Source of the DNA: Caldilineaceae bacterium
Lineage (GTDB): Bacteria; Chloroflexota; Anaerolineae; Caldilineales; Caldilineaceae
Assembly: GCA_020634755.1 (NCBI GenBank)
Contig: JACKBC010000032.1
Span: 14,130 to 78,129 of the forward strand
Length of the DNA: 64,000 nucleotides
Reading direction: 5' to 3'
In this document: positions 1 to 7,837 of the stretch, in pieces
Layout: each line of letters starts with the position of its first letter
Numbering within the stretch: the first letter of the stretch is position 1
Notes under the pieces: model-generated
Seen by the model: only the letters and a program-made list of their open reading frames with translations
Told to the model about the DNA's origin: nothing
Database searches by the model: none
Position numbers and translations under genes: made by a program

Positions 1-1832
1 ATGTTTTGGGCAATGCGGAAGCCATGTTGCTCACCTTCAAAGGGCAAATAGCTGACGGGCAATTCCTTGGCGCGCACGGCCACGAACATTTTCTCGGCCT
101 GCGCGGGCGGCACCACTTTATCTTCGAGTCCCTGAAACAGGATGAGCGGGCAGGACAACAGCTCCACATGATGAATGGGTGAGCGCTCAACATAGAGATC
201 GCGCCGCTCAGGATAGGGGCCAATCAGGTTGTCCAAATAGCGCGACTCAAACTTGTGCGTATCTTTGGCCAACAGTTCCAAATCGGCCACGCCAAAGTGA
301 CTGGCGCCGGCCCGAAACACATTGCGGAAGGTCAGGGCGCTTAGGGTTGTATAGCCGCCCGCGCTGCCGCCGGCAATGGCCAAACGATTGCCATCGACCT
401 GGCCGCGGTCGACCAAATAGCGCGCGGCATTGACGCAGTCATCCACATCCACAATGCCCCATTGCCCATTCAGCCGTTGACGATACGCACGACCATAGCC
501 CGTACTGCCGCCATAATTCACATCCAGCACGGCTATGCCGCGGCTGGTCCAGTATTGGATCTTCATGTTGAAGAGGGCGGACGTTGCGCCCGTTGGCCCG
601 CCGTGGCTCAACACCAACAGGGGCGGGCGCTCACTTTCTGGCGCCACATAGTCGCAATTGCGCGGCGCATAAAAAAGGGCATGCGCCGTCAACCCATTTT
701 CCGTGGGAAATTCGATGGCTTGCGGAATGGAGATATAGCCAGGGTCCACTTGGAGTGCGCTGGAACGGCGCAAAACTTCATGTTGTCCCGTTGCCAGATC
801 CAGCAACACAACGGAGGTGCCTTCCGTTGGCGAACCGCCAATAAATAACGCTCGCCCCGATGCGGCGCACAGGTTTCGGATATCGGTGTATGGCGTCTCG
901 ATCACTTCCAGCTTGAGTGTGCGCGTGTTGAGGCGGGCCAGGTGAGATTCGCCCTGCTGTGAATAGGTGCAGATCAGACGCTCTGGCGTTGCAAACGCAT
1001 AGGTGGACTGGCCAAAAGACCACTGGGGCTGGCCAAATTCCGCTTCCATGGGACAGAGCGCTTCGACCTCGCCAGCCTGCCAGCGATAGAGATTCCACCA
1101 GCCCGTACGGTCGGAGACGAAATAGAGCATACCGTCCGGAGACCATTCCGGCTGGAAAATGGACTCGGTGCGACCGCCGGCCACTCGCGCGGTTTGCCCC
1201 AGGGAACCATCGGCATTGACTTGGCCAATCCACAGTTCACAACCATCCCAAGGCATATTGGGATGATTCCACGCCAGCCAGGCTAGCTGCGAGCCATCGG
1301 GGCTCAGGCGCGGCGTCGAATAGAAGTCGTGGCCAGAGACCAGCACTTGGCCGCCCGTCTCGTCACCATCACATTGTACCTTGACCAGCGTATTCACGGC
1401 CTCGCCCGCCCCGCGGTGATCTTCGCGCACGGCGAACAGCAGATTGCGGCTGGCATCGACCACGTAATCGGCATAGCGCAACGCAGTTTCGGGCGTGATC
1501 GGATGTGGCGCCTCACCATGCGCTTGGCGATAAAGGCGCTGATCCACAAAGTTGGAAAAGTAGACCGCGTCGGGCGCCACGGCATAGGCGCCGCCGCCAT
1601 ATTCATGCACGCGCGTGCGCACGTTGTACGGCGCCGGAGTGACGTCGGTTGTCTGGCCGTCGGCGGCGCGCTGCACCAGAACTTGGCGTCCGCCCTCTTT
1701 GGGGCGCAATTCCAGCCAGTAGATCGCATCGGCCAGGGTTGGTTCGCCAAGGCGAATCGAATCGGCGATGATCAAGTCGGAGGTGATGGGGGATTTCCAG
1801 GAGCCGTAGGGTGTGGTTTGGGGTGTGGGCAT
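1..1832 (-). CDS. S9 family prolyl oligopeptidase (acylaminoacyl-peptidase type), 3' end outside window
   Basis: This serine peptidase would hydrolyse short peptides or release N-blocked amino acids, probably in the cytoplasm, since no signal peptide is visible. The frame is open from the ATG at 1832 to the window edge, about 610 residues. The N-terminal part has the WSPDG-type repeats of a beta-propeller (IFQPEWSPDG around 1140-1170). The C-terminal alpha/beta hydrolase has the nucleophile motif GGSAGGY (about 360-385) and the histidine loop EGEQHGF (about 20-40). The usual family length is 620-680, so only a few dozen residues are missing. A start at 1832 is supported by an AG-rich stretch just upstream and by the same ATG in the duplicated 5' fragment at 2717. 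Its first 48 codons are duplicated 885 bp upstream, so its native promoter has been displaced by a toxin-antitoxin insertion. Confidence 0.9.
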   Translation of the reverse strand, partial: MPTPQTTPYGSWKSPITSDLIIADSIRLGEPTLADAIYWLELRPKEGGRQVLVQRAADGQTTDVTPAPYNVRTRVHEYGGGAYAVAPDAVYFSNFVDQRLYRQAHGEAPHPITPETALRYADYVVDASRNLLFAVREDHRGAGEAVNTLVKVQCDGDETGGQVLVSGHDFYSTPRLSPDGSQLAWLAWNHPNMPWDGCELWIGQVNADGSLGQTARVAGGRTESIFQPEWSPDGMLYFVSDRTGWWNLYRWQAGEVEALCPMEAEFGQPQWSFGQSTYAFATPERLICTYSQQGESHLARLNTRTLKLEVIETPYTDIRNLCAASGRALFIGGSPTEGTSVVLLDLATGQHEVLRRSSALQVDPGYISIPQAIEFPTENGLTAHALFYAPRNCDYVAPESERPPLLVLSHGGPTGATSALFNMKIQYWTSRGIAVLDVNYGGSTGYGRAYRQRLNGQWGIVDVDDCVNAARYLVDRGQVDGNRLAIAGGSAGGYTTLSALTFRNVFRAGASHFGVADLELLAKDTHKFESRYLDNLIGPYPERRDLYVERSPIHHVELLSCPLILFQGLEDKVVPPAQAEKMFVAVRAKELPVSYLPFEGEQHGFRIAQN

Positions 1833-1925
1833 TTTTGGTTTTTCTCGCGTAATGTAATTTGCCGATGTCCTCAGACAACAATCGATAAAGAATGATCTGG
1901 ATAGCAAAATTTTCTCAATTCAATT

Positions 1926-2210
1926 TTATTGACTAACAACGGACAAATGCCCCCCCAGCGCTTCAACGATTTTGCTGATGGTTTCAAACCGCGGGTTGCT
2001 ATCAGCTGACAACGATTTGTAGAGGCTGGCACGGGTTACACCTGCCTGCTTGGCGACCTCAGTCATACCTTTGGCTCTAGCCGCAGTATTTAGGGCATGA
2101 ATAAAATCAGAAGTAGTACCAGTAGCAAGTACCTCCGCAAGAAACTCCCAGATGTCGTTGTCCGTTTCCAAATGTTCGGCCACGTCGAAAGGTCTGATGT
2201 TGATACCCAT
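1926..2210 (-). CDS. HigA-like addiction module antidote (HTH)
   Basis: This is a 94-aa protein of the putative addiction-module antidote family. Its ending, with a helix-turn-helix (EVAKQAGVTRASLYKSLS, about residues 51-68) followed by NPRFETISKIVEALGGHLSV, is the classical XRE-type arrangement. It would bind its own promoter and neutralise the toxin encoded just upstream. The ATG at 2210 lies 3 bp after the restored stop of the toxin frame (2214), with GGAG at 2220-2217 as ribosome-binding site, so the two genes form a tight toxin-first operon. It is intact, whereas the toxin has a frameshift. Both sit inside the duplicated peptidase 5' end. Confidence 0.85.
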   Translation of the reverse strand: MGINIRPFDVAEHLETDNDIWEFLAEVLATGTTSDFIHALNTAARAKGMTEVAKQAGVTRASLYKSLSADSNPRFETISKIVEALGGHLSVVSQ

Positions 2211-2213
2211 AAT

Positions 2214-2512
2214 TCACTCCAATTCTTGAATCATTTGTCTGGCTCTTTCGATGTCTCTACTTTGGCTAGACTTGTTACCACCATGTAACAGTAGAACCAC
2301 TTCATGATGGCGAATGGTATAGTAGATACGCAACCCGCCAGCGAAAAAAAGCGCAACTCAAACAAATTGTCACCCAACGACTTGAAATCGCCAAAGGCAC
2401 CATTTTGAATCCGATCGATGCGAGCAAGTACTTTGTTCCTGGATGTCCGGTCTTTCAATCCTTTCAGCCACTTTTCAAAAGACTCGGTGCTGGTGATTTC
2501 ATAGTTCATCAA
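2214..2512 (-). pseudogene. HigB/RelE-like toxin with a 1-base frameshift
   Basis: The N-terminal frame (ATG at 2512 or 2509) encodes NYEITSTESFEKWLKGL and NLFELRFF, as in the HigB/Gp49-like RelE-fold mRNA interferases. The frame then derails and ends at 2231. Reading the +1 frame after the T-run at about 2344-2350 restores GGLRIYYTI, HHEVVLLLHGGNKSSQSRD and ERARQMIQEL, ending at a TGA at 2214-2216. One extra T (8 instead of 7) would give the continuous RFFFAGGLRIYY typical of the family. Either the toxin is inactivated, or the T-run causes programmed slippage or a sequencing error. The intact antitoxin follows directly. Confidence 0.85.
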
Positions 2513-2570
2513 TTAAGTGTATCCCACAGGAAACAATTCGTCAAGATTAAGAGAGCAATAGGATATCGAA

Positions 2571-2717
2571 TCAACCGCCCTCTTTGGGGCGCAATTCCAG
2601 CCAGTAGATGGCGTCGGCCAGGGTTGGTTCGCCAAGGCGAATCGAATCGGCGATGATCAAGTCGGAGGTGATGGGGGATTTCCAGGAGCCGTAGGGTGTG
2701 GTTTGGGGTGTGGGCAT
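2571..2717 (-). pseudogene. Truncated 5' copy of the S9 peptidase gene
   Basis: The ATG at 2717 opens 48 codons identical or nearly identical to the start of the S9 peptidase (MPTPQTTPYGSWKSP, then LADAIYWLELRPKEGG), followed at once by TGA. The upstream side (2718-2850) is probably the original promoter of the peptidase and now drives only this stub. The stub ends where the 143-bp direct repeat ends, so truncation and insertion are one event. Confidence 0.85.
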
Positions 2718-3049
2718 TGGTGGGTTTTCTCTGGTAGGTTTGCAATGGGAGGGCATTTATGCCGTATGCAACATATTTAAGCGAGTGCCTGTTCAGGCGG
2801 CAATCTCGTTTTTCCCATTTCTCATTTTTCTGTGGATGTCTCGGCGGCATGTGTACCTGAAAATTGTGGGCTGAGGAGACGTTATGTTTCCACTGTAATT
2901 ATATAAAGATAGTGAAAGCATATGGAGTGCTCACTTTGTTCCGCCTCCCTCATTTACCATAGGTAAATAATCTTGTCAGAGAGAATTCAGATTCTCCAAG
3001 AAAAGATCAAGTTTCCTTTAACTACGTACCCTTATCTGAGAGCATAGAC
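2718..3049. other. Intergenic region, no gene seen
   Basis: These 332 bp lie between the peptidase stub and the end of the ATPase gene. They probably hold the ancestral peptidase promoter on the minus strand. The part beyond about 2870 becomes AT-rich like the ATPase gene. No convincing ORF, hairpin or repeat was seen. Confidence 0.5.
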
Positions 3050-5158
3050 CTAACTTTCGAAATATAATTCAATTGCACGTTGTGTGATTGAACTCCTCAT
3101 ATGTGCTCCATCTTGCCTTTTATCCACCAAATTCATATCTTGAAGTTTACTTGTGCGATGCCCAACTAATTGGTAGGTTACATCGATAAGCTGGGATATT
3201 TCACCAGCCCGCATCGCTCGAACCTCAGTGTGAAGTGTCTCTAAAATGTCCAATTCCACTTCTGGCAACATAATTTCTTTGTCTAATCTTGAAATTTCGC
3301 TAAGATATTCGTCTGCCAGATTAACGATTTTGCAAGAACCATCTTGACATTCTGGGCATTTCCACTTGTAAAGTTCAAAAGACTCCCTTCTATCCATTGG
3401 AAAGGATGCCCCACATTCATGGCATCTGATCGTTTGGCTTTTGGCTAAAAATTGCTGAATAGTTGTGTTATAGGAAAAACATCTCTGCACAAAGTAACTT
3501 CGGTCATCACGTCTTCCTGTAGGATACCCCCAAGGAATTCTCTCAGATTCACAGATACCATAAAAAAGTGCATATATCGAAACGTCCTTCCCAGATTTAT
3601 CTCGCATGTCATGATACTTTGTTATCAAAAAGTTAAACTCAAGAGACGCCAGAAGTTTTTCAAGTGTAGGAGCTACTGAGAAGTGGCTGGCTGGAGGGTT
3701 TTTTAAGTCTTTGAAGTAGGCACCACCTACCTCTCCTGAACTAATACGCCGCCTGACATCCCGTACCTCACCTATGATTGTCTTTAGTAGCTCATTCTGA
3801 TTGTGTCGATCAAGCTTTCGATCAAACGGCTCAATCGCAAACTGGTTTCTTCGTTCAAAATACGGCTCCAATACATCCTCATAATATTTTCGAGATGCCA
3901 AACGAATGGCCGAAACATTAATTCGCTGCCCACGTGCGATCCTGTCCCTATAACAATAGTGAAGCAAAAAACCAACCAATCTAGGAACGTTAAAAGTCGC
4001 TTCAAAAATCAGCCGCATGTAGTCGTCTATTGAATTGGCAGGGTCAAAATATTCCTCCATATGGAGACCAAACGCGCCGAATCGATGAGTAAGCAACCTA
4101 CTTGTATACTCCACTGCTGCATGTTCCATTGACTGTACATCAGTGCTCTTATAAAGATCATAGAAATCTAACCTTACCGTGTCTATTTTCCCTGGGTCTA
4201 TCTTTCCATAGTAAACTCTACCAGGGTAACCAGCAACCTTAAGCTTAATTTTTTCATTACTTGAGTTGTTTAATGGTGAAAGAATTGCATCAACAAATAG
4301 ACGCTGATTTGCCCAACTTATCTCAGAAAAATCATCAAAAAAGATAACCAATCTACCCATATTCAACACTGCCAGCAAATCGCCTACCTGCCGAATAATC
4401 TCGTCATATGGAAGTGAGCGCATCACAACTTCAGAATATTTGAGGTAAATTTCACTATCATTCAGTGCCTCATCGAGTGAAGATGAGGCCGCTTGTGCAT
4501 CAATGGAAAAACTATCGGTGCCGCCCCCTCCACTGATGCCGCCAGACCGCTCACTAGACACAGTATGCTGTTCCCTATTTTTCTTATTAACTTCTATTCG
4601 CTGCAAAATTGGGATTTCTGTATCATGAAGTAATCCATTTTTCACCTGGGTTTTCAACTTATCTAGTTTGCTTAATGCATTTTCTTGCTTTCGCTTCTTG
4701 CCACTCAATCGTTCTATAAATGACATGTTGCCGCAGAATTTATTAATCTCGGTAATCATTTCAGCTAGCACGGCGCCCAAGAAACTCTTGCGCAGTAGGT
4801 GAGACTGCAAGACATCTTGAGAAACTTTGATATCTTCTGTTTTAACATTTGAGATTTCAGGTGTTGAAATCACGTCATATAATGCCTTGACATCAATATA
4901 GACAGATATATTTGTATTCTGTTTACGTATTTCAGACTGGGCACGAGAGAAGATGGTACTCTTACCGGTTCCCTTCCTCCCAAGTAAAAAGGTGGTATTG
5001 CTAGACAAAACCGTTTCAAGCACAGCATCACCCGGTAAAGGATCGACGTATAGCGAATCAACGGGATTATTTCCAATATCGAGCGTGAAGTCTCGAAGCT
5101 CAGCGCGTCGATATTGCCGCAAAGATTCAGCCATTTTGGAAAATTTTGTCGCATCCAT
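3050..5158 (-). CDS. P-loop ATPase with C-terminal zinc ribbon and winged-helix-like end, function unknown
   Basis: This 702-aa protein is not recognised at family level beyond the P-loop fold. Walker A is GRKGTGKST (about residues 60-68) and Walker B is RLVIFFDDF (about 269-277), with a charged insertion between them (about 145-230) that contains a Gly/Ser-rich linker. A four-cysteine zinc ribbon (CHEC and CPEC pairs, about 579-604) follows. The last 70 residues look like a winged helix (EVELDILETLHTEVRAMRAG and SSITQRAIELYF). It resembles STAND or ORC-like ATPases that sense and bind nucleic acid. There is no signal peptide. The gene is visibly AT-richer than the genes from 5.8 kb on and stands alone between two toxin-antitoxin remnants. 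That fits horizontally acquired, possibly defence-related DNA, but the function is a guess. Confidence 0.6.
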   Translation of the reverse strand: MDATKFSKMAESLRQYRRAELRDFTLDIGNNPVDSLYVDPLPGDAVLETVLSSNTTFLLGRKGTGKSTIFSRAQSEIRKQNTNISVYIDVKALYDVISTPEISNVKTEDIKVSQDVLQSHLLRKSFLGAVLAEMITEINKFCGNMSFIERLSGKKRKQENALSKLDKLKTQVKNGLLHDTEIPILQRIEVNKKNREQHTVSSERSGGISGGGGTDSFSIDAQAASSSLDEALNDSEIYLKYSEVVMRSLPYDEIIRQVGDLLAVLNMGRLVIFFDDFSEISWANQRLFVDAILSPLNNSSNEKIKLKVAGYPGRVYYGKIDPGKIDTVRLDFYDLYKSTDVQSMEHAAVEYTSRLLTHRFGAFGLHMEEYFDPANSIDDYMRLIFEATFNVPRLVGFLLHYCYRDRIARGQRINVSAIRLASRKYYEDVLEPYFERRNQFAIEPFDRKLDRHNQNELLKTIIGEVRDVRRRISSGEVGGAYFKDLKNPPASHFSVAPTLEKLLASLEFNFLITKYHDMRDKSGKDVSIYALFYGICESERIPWGYPTGRRDDRSYFVQRCFSYNTTIQQFLAKSQTIRCHECGASFPMDRRESFELYKWKCPECQDGSCKIVNLADEYLSEISRLDKEIMLPEVELDILETLHTEVRAMRAGEISQLIDVTYQLVGHRTSKLQDMNLVDKRQDGAHMRSSITQRAIELYFES

Positions 5159-5410
5159 GTTTCGATTACCTTTATAGTTAATTTTTTACTGATGCAGAAT
5201 CATCACTGGAAACACGCCCACAAGATTGGATCTAAAGAGCGAAATAGAATGGTTTATGTGCAAGCCCATTTTCGCTATGGCGGTCCGGCGATTCAATAAA
5301 TCGAACTTTCTAACAAGTCATTTGTCTTTAAGCAATTTGAGGCTCACACCCATGCAAAAGAAAAGGTCGAAGGATAACATCATCGTTCTGGCATTACTAT
5401 AAGGCACTGA

Positions 5411-5509
5411 TTACCAAACGGCAATGATGATAGAGGCATGAATCTTATGATGATCGCTAGCACAGGCACACAAAATTGCATGGGTGTCCGCAACCGTGCG
5501 AATAGCCAT
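5411..5509 (-). pseudogene. N-terminal stump of a PIN-domain (VapC-like) toxin
   Basis: Two bases after the stop of the upstream antitoxin gene an ATG at 5509 opens 32 codons starting MAIRTVADTHAIL. This is the hallmark first strand of PIN ribonucleases with the first catalytic Asp (VADTHA). The frame then ends at a TAA (5411-5413) with none of the remaining acidic residues, so the toxin is a remnant of an expected 120-140 residues. The antitoxin partner is intact. Confidence 0.65.
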
Positions 5510-5511
5510 TC

Positions 5512-5775
5512 TTACTCCTCAGCAAATGTAGCCCGCATTTCATTTTGAACTTCATCAATTTCCTCGGCAGACGGAGCCGAACCCAAATCAGCCAATAGCC
5601 TCCGTAACGGCTTGCGTGCCAGACCTGGCGTGACTGATGCTGCCGCGTCAAGCGCCCTTTCAACTTTGGGGACCAGACGTGCAATCAGGCGCACCTGATC
5701 CACTGGACGCAACTGCTGCGCCAGGCTAAGGACGTGCTCAAGAGTAATTTCATCAACGCTTATCATTGTATCCAT
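5512..5775 (-). CDS. VapB-like antitoxin of a PIN-toxin module
   Basis: This 87-aa, mostly helical and acidic protein has the sequence type seen directly upstream of PIN toxins: LAQQLRPVDQVRLIARLVPKVE, then SAEEIDEVQNEMRATFAEE at the C-terminus. The C-terminal acidic helix would wrap the toxin. The ATG at 5775 is preceded by AAAGGAG, a good ribosome-binding site. The toxin gene behind it is reduced to a 32-codon stump, so this may be an orphan antitoxin. Confidence 0.65.
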   Translation of the reverse strand: MDTMISVDEITLEHVLSLAQQLRPVDQVRLIARLVPKVERALDAAASVTPGLARKPLRRLLADLGSAPSAEEIDEVQNEMRATFAEE

Positions 5776-5820
5776 TATTCGGCTCCTTTCGACGCTCGTG
5801 GAGCAAGTATATCACAAATA

Positions 5821-7620
5821 CTACCCATGCCCATTGCTCGCCTGCGCCTTGACCAGCGTGGCGTAATAGCCATTGGGTTGGTGGACCAGCGTTTCGTGAT
5901 TGCCCAGCTCCAGGATCTGGCCGGCTTTGAGCACGACGATCTGGTCGGCTTTGCGGATGGTGGAGAGACGATGCGCCACCACGATGGCCGTGCGATTCTG
6001 CATGAGCGTGGTAAAGGCGTCCTGGATCAGCGCTTCGGTTTCGGTGTCCACGGCGGAAGTGGCTTCATCCAACACCAGAATGCGCGGGTCGGAGAGGATG
6101 GCGCGGGCAATGGAGAGAAGCTGGCGCTGGCCAATGCTGAACTGCGAGCCGCGCTCCTGGGCAATGGTTTCGTAGCCGTCGTTGAGCTTCATGATAAAGT
6201 CGTGGCAATTGGCCAGCTTGGCGGCGGCGATCACTTCGTCCATGCTGGCGTCGGGGTGCCCGTAGCGGATATTGTTGGCAATGGTGTCGGTGAAGATAAA
6301 GGGCTCTTGCAACACCACGCCGATCTGCGAACGCAGCGAACGCTGGGTCACGTCGCGCACGTCGTGGCCATCCACCGTGATGCGGCCACCGGTCACATCG
6401 TAAAAGCGGCAGAGCAGCGACGCAATGGTGGTTTTGCCGCTGCCGGTCTGCCCCACCAGCGCCACCAGCTGGCCCGGCTCAATGGTCAGGTTCACATCTT
6501 GCAGCACGGTCCGCGTATTATCGTAACTAAAATTGACGTGGTCAAAGATGATTTCACCTTGAACGCGCGGCAGCTCAATGGCGGTGGGCGAATCGGTCAC
6601 CGTGGGGCGCGTATCCAGCAGCTGAAAGACTTTGCCCGCCGAAGCCAGCGTGGCCTGCATGACGACATACATGTTGGTCAGCGTGCTGATGGGCGCCCAC
6701 AGGTTATTGATGTAGGCCATAAAGGCCACCAGCGTACCCACGGTCAACACGGCGCCGCCCACGCCCAACTGGTTGGCCGCGGCGTAGAGCACAATCACCA
6801 GCGCCGCGCTGCGCGTCAGCTCCACCAGCGGTGAAAACCAGGCTTGCAGGCTGATCACCTTCATCCACTCGGTGACCACGCGCTGGTTGGCTTCGTTGAA
6901 CTGGGCCAGGTTGGTCTCTTCGCGCGTAAAAGCTTGGATGACGCGCATGCCGGCAATATTTTCGGCCAGAAAAATGTTGAAGCGGGTCGAGTTTTCGCGC
7001 ACGCGTTCCCAGCCGTTATAGAGGCGCGGGCGCATATAGAGCCCGATGATGGTGAGAATGGGCAGCATAAAGAGCGCAATCACGGTCAGCGTGGGGTTGA
7101 TGGCAAACATGAGCGCCAGCACGATGACGCCAGACAGCAGGTCGTTGACCACGTTGGCCATCTGGTTGGTCAGGAAGTCGTTGAGCGTATTGGCGTCGCC
7201 GATAAAGCGCGTCATGGTTTTGCCCACCGGCTCGCGTTCGTGAAAGGTGAAGGACAGCTCCACCACGTGGTGGAAGAGCTGCCGCCGCAGATCGACCAGA
7301 ATGCCCAAGCTAATGCGCTGGATCAGCAGCGAGCGGATCAGCACGCCAAACCAGTTGAGCGCATGGGCAATGGTGGCAACCAGCAGCAGCGGCAGAAAGC
7401 CCTGCGGGTTGCGCACGGCAATGTGTTCATCGATCAGCTTGCGGTCGATAAACGGATAGAGCTGCGTAATCGTTACGCAGATTGCATAGATGGCCAGCGT
7501 GCCCAACATGCGCTGCCGGTAGGGTCGCAAATAGGTAAAGAGGCGCGCCAGCGTTTGGCGCATGGGCGGCGCCGCGTCGATATCGCGCAGCGTAATTGGT
7601 TTGACTAGTCCGCGTAACAT
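5821..7620 (-). CDS. ABC exporter half-transporter, subunit with degenerate signature
   Basis: This 599-aa protein has six transmembrane helices (about residues 30-320) fused to a nucleotide-binding domain. Walker A is GQTGSGKTT, Walker B is ILVLDEATSAVD with the catalytic Glu present, and the H-loop is VVAHRLST. The signature is FSIGQ instead of LSGGQ. With the partner encoded upstream (7838-9613), whose Walker B lacks the catalytic Glu, it would form a heterodimeric exporter of the TM287/288, BmrCD or LmrCD kind, with one hydrolysing and one degenerate ATP site. It would act in the cytoplasmic membrane on drugs, lipids or peptides; the substrate cannot be told. The 217-bp gap to its partner holds a family-E repeat, so it may have its own promoter. 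Confidence 0.92.
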   Translation of the reverse strand: MLRGLVKPITLRDIDAAPPMRQTLARLFTYLRPYRQRMLGTLAIYAICVTITQLYPFIDRKLIDEHIAVRNPQGFLPLLLVATIAHALNWFGVLIRSLLIQRISLGILVDLRRQLFHHVVELSFTFHEREPVGKTMTRFIGDANTLNDFLTNQMANVVNDLLSGVIVLALMFAINPTLTVIALFMLPILTIIGLYMRPRLYNGWERVRENSTRFNIFLAENIAGMRVIQAFTREETNLAQFNEANQRVVTEWMKVISLQAWFSPLVELTRSAALVIVLYAAANQLGVGGAVLTVGTLVAFMAYINNLWAPISTLTNMYVVMQATLASAGKVFQLLDTRPTVTDSPTAIELPRVQGEIIFDHVNFSYDNTRTVLQDVNLTIEPGQLVALVGQTGSGKTTIASLLCRFYDVTGGRITVDGHDVRDVTQRSLRSQIGVVLQEPFIFTDTIANNIRYGHPDASMDEVIAAAKLANCHDFIMKLNDGYETIAQERGSQFSIGQRQLLSIARAILSDPRILVLDEATSAVDTETEALIQDAFTTLMQNRTAIVVAHRLSTIRKADQIVVLKAGQILELGNHETLVHQPNGYYATLVKAQASNGHG

Positions 7621-7654
7621 AGGAAGTCCTTACATAAATTGTAACTATCTTGGT

Positions 7655-7706
7655 GTTGCCTGAGCTTGCCGAAGGCAACGCCGGGCTTCGACAAGCTCAG
7701 CCCTCG
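7655..7706. repeat. Dispersed palindromic repeat, family E copy 1
   Basis: This lies in the 217-bp gap between the two ABC genes. It has two small stem-loops: GTTGCCT pairing with AAGGCAAC, then GGCTTCGACAAGCTCAGCC. The reverse complement of 42590-42635 is a second, diverged copy with the same order of elements. It is followed by a low-complexity run (around 7733-7765) rich in TTTACGATT. Confidence 0.7.
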
Positions 7707-7837
7707 AGGATCTGGATAGTTACCATAAATTTACGATTTTAGATTGACGATTTACGATTCTCGTCAGTAATGTTTGTTGGTTGAATTTGTGTATTTTGGT
7801 TGGCGGCATTTCAAGAAAATAGTCGGGTCCCCCCCCG

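Larger units (their letters stand above)
1690..2717. repeat. 143-bp direct repeat (1690-1832 and 2575-2717) flanking a toxin-antitoxin module
   Basis: The 5' end of the S9 peptidase gene occurs twice in direct orientation with an offset of exactly 885 bp. The copies differ at only about two positions (around 1731 versus 2616). Similarity stops sharply on the coding side at the run CGCCC (1691/2576) and fades into the ribosome-binding region on the other. The 742 bp between the copies hold a HigBA-like module. The arrangement looks like a cassette that entered the gene and regenerated a 5' end. Confidence 0.9.

Noticed and set aside
2509..2850. 113-codon minus-strand ORF over the peptidase stub
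   Set aside because: It reads the duplicated peptidase start out of frame; the true frame is 2571-2717.
5734..6834. Long plus-strand ORF of 366 codons
   Set aside because: It is the antisense shadow of the ABC exporter gene, with His/Gly/Gln-rich composition and no domain.
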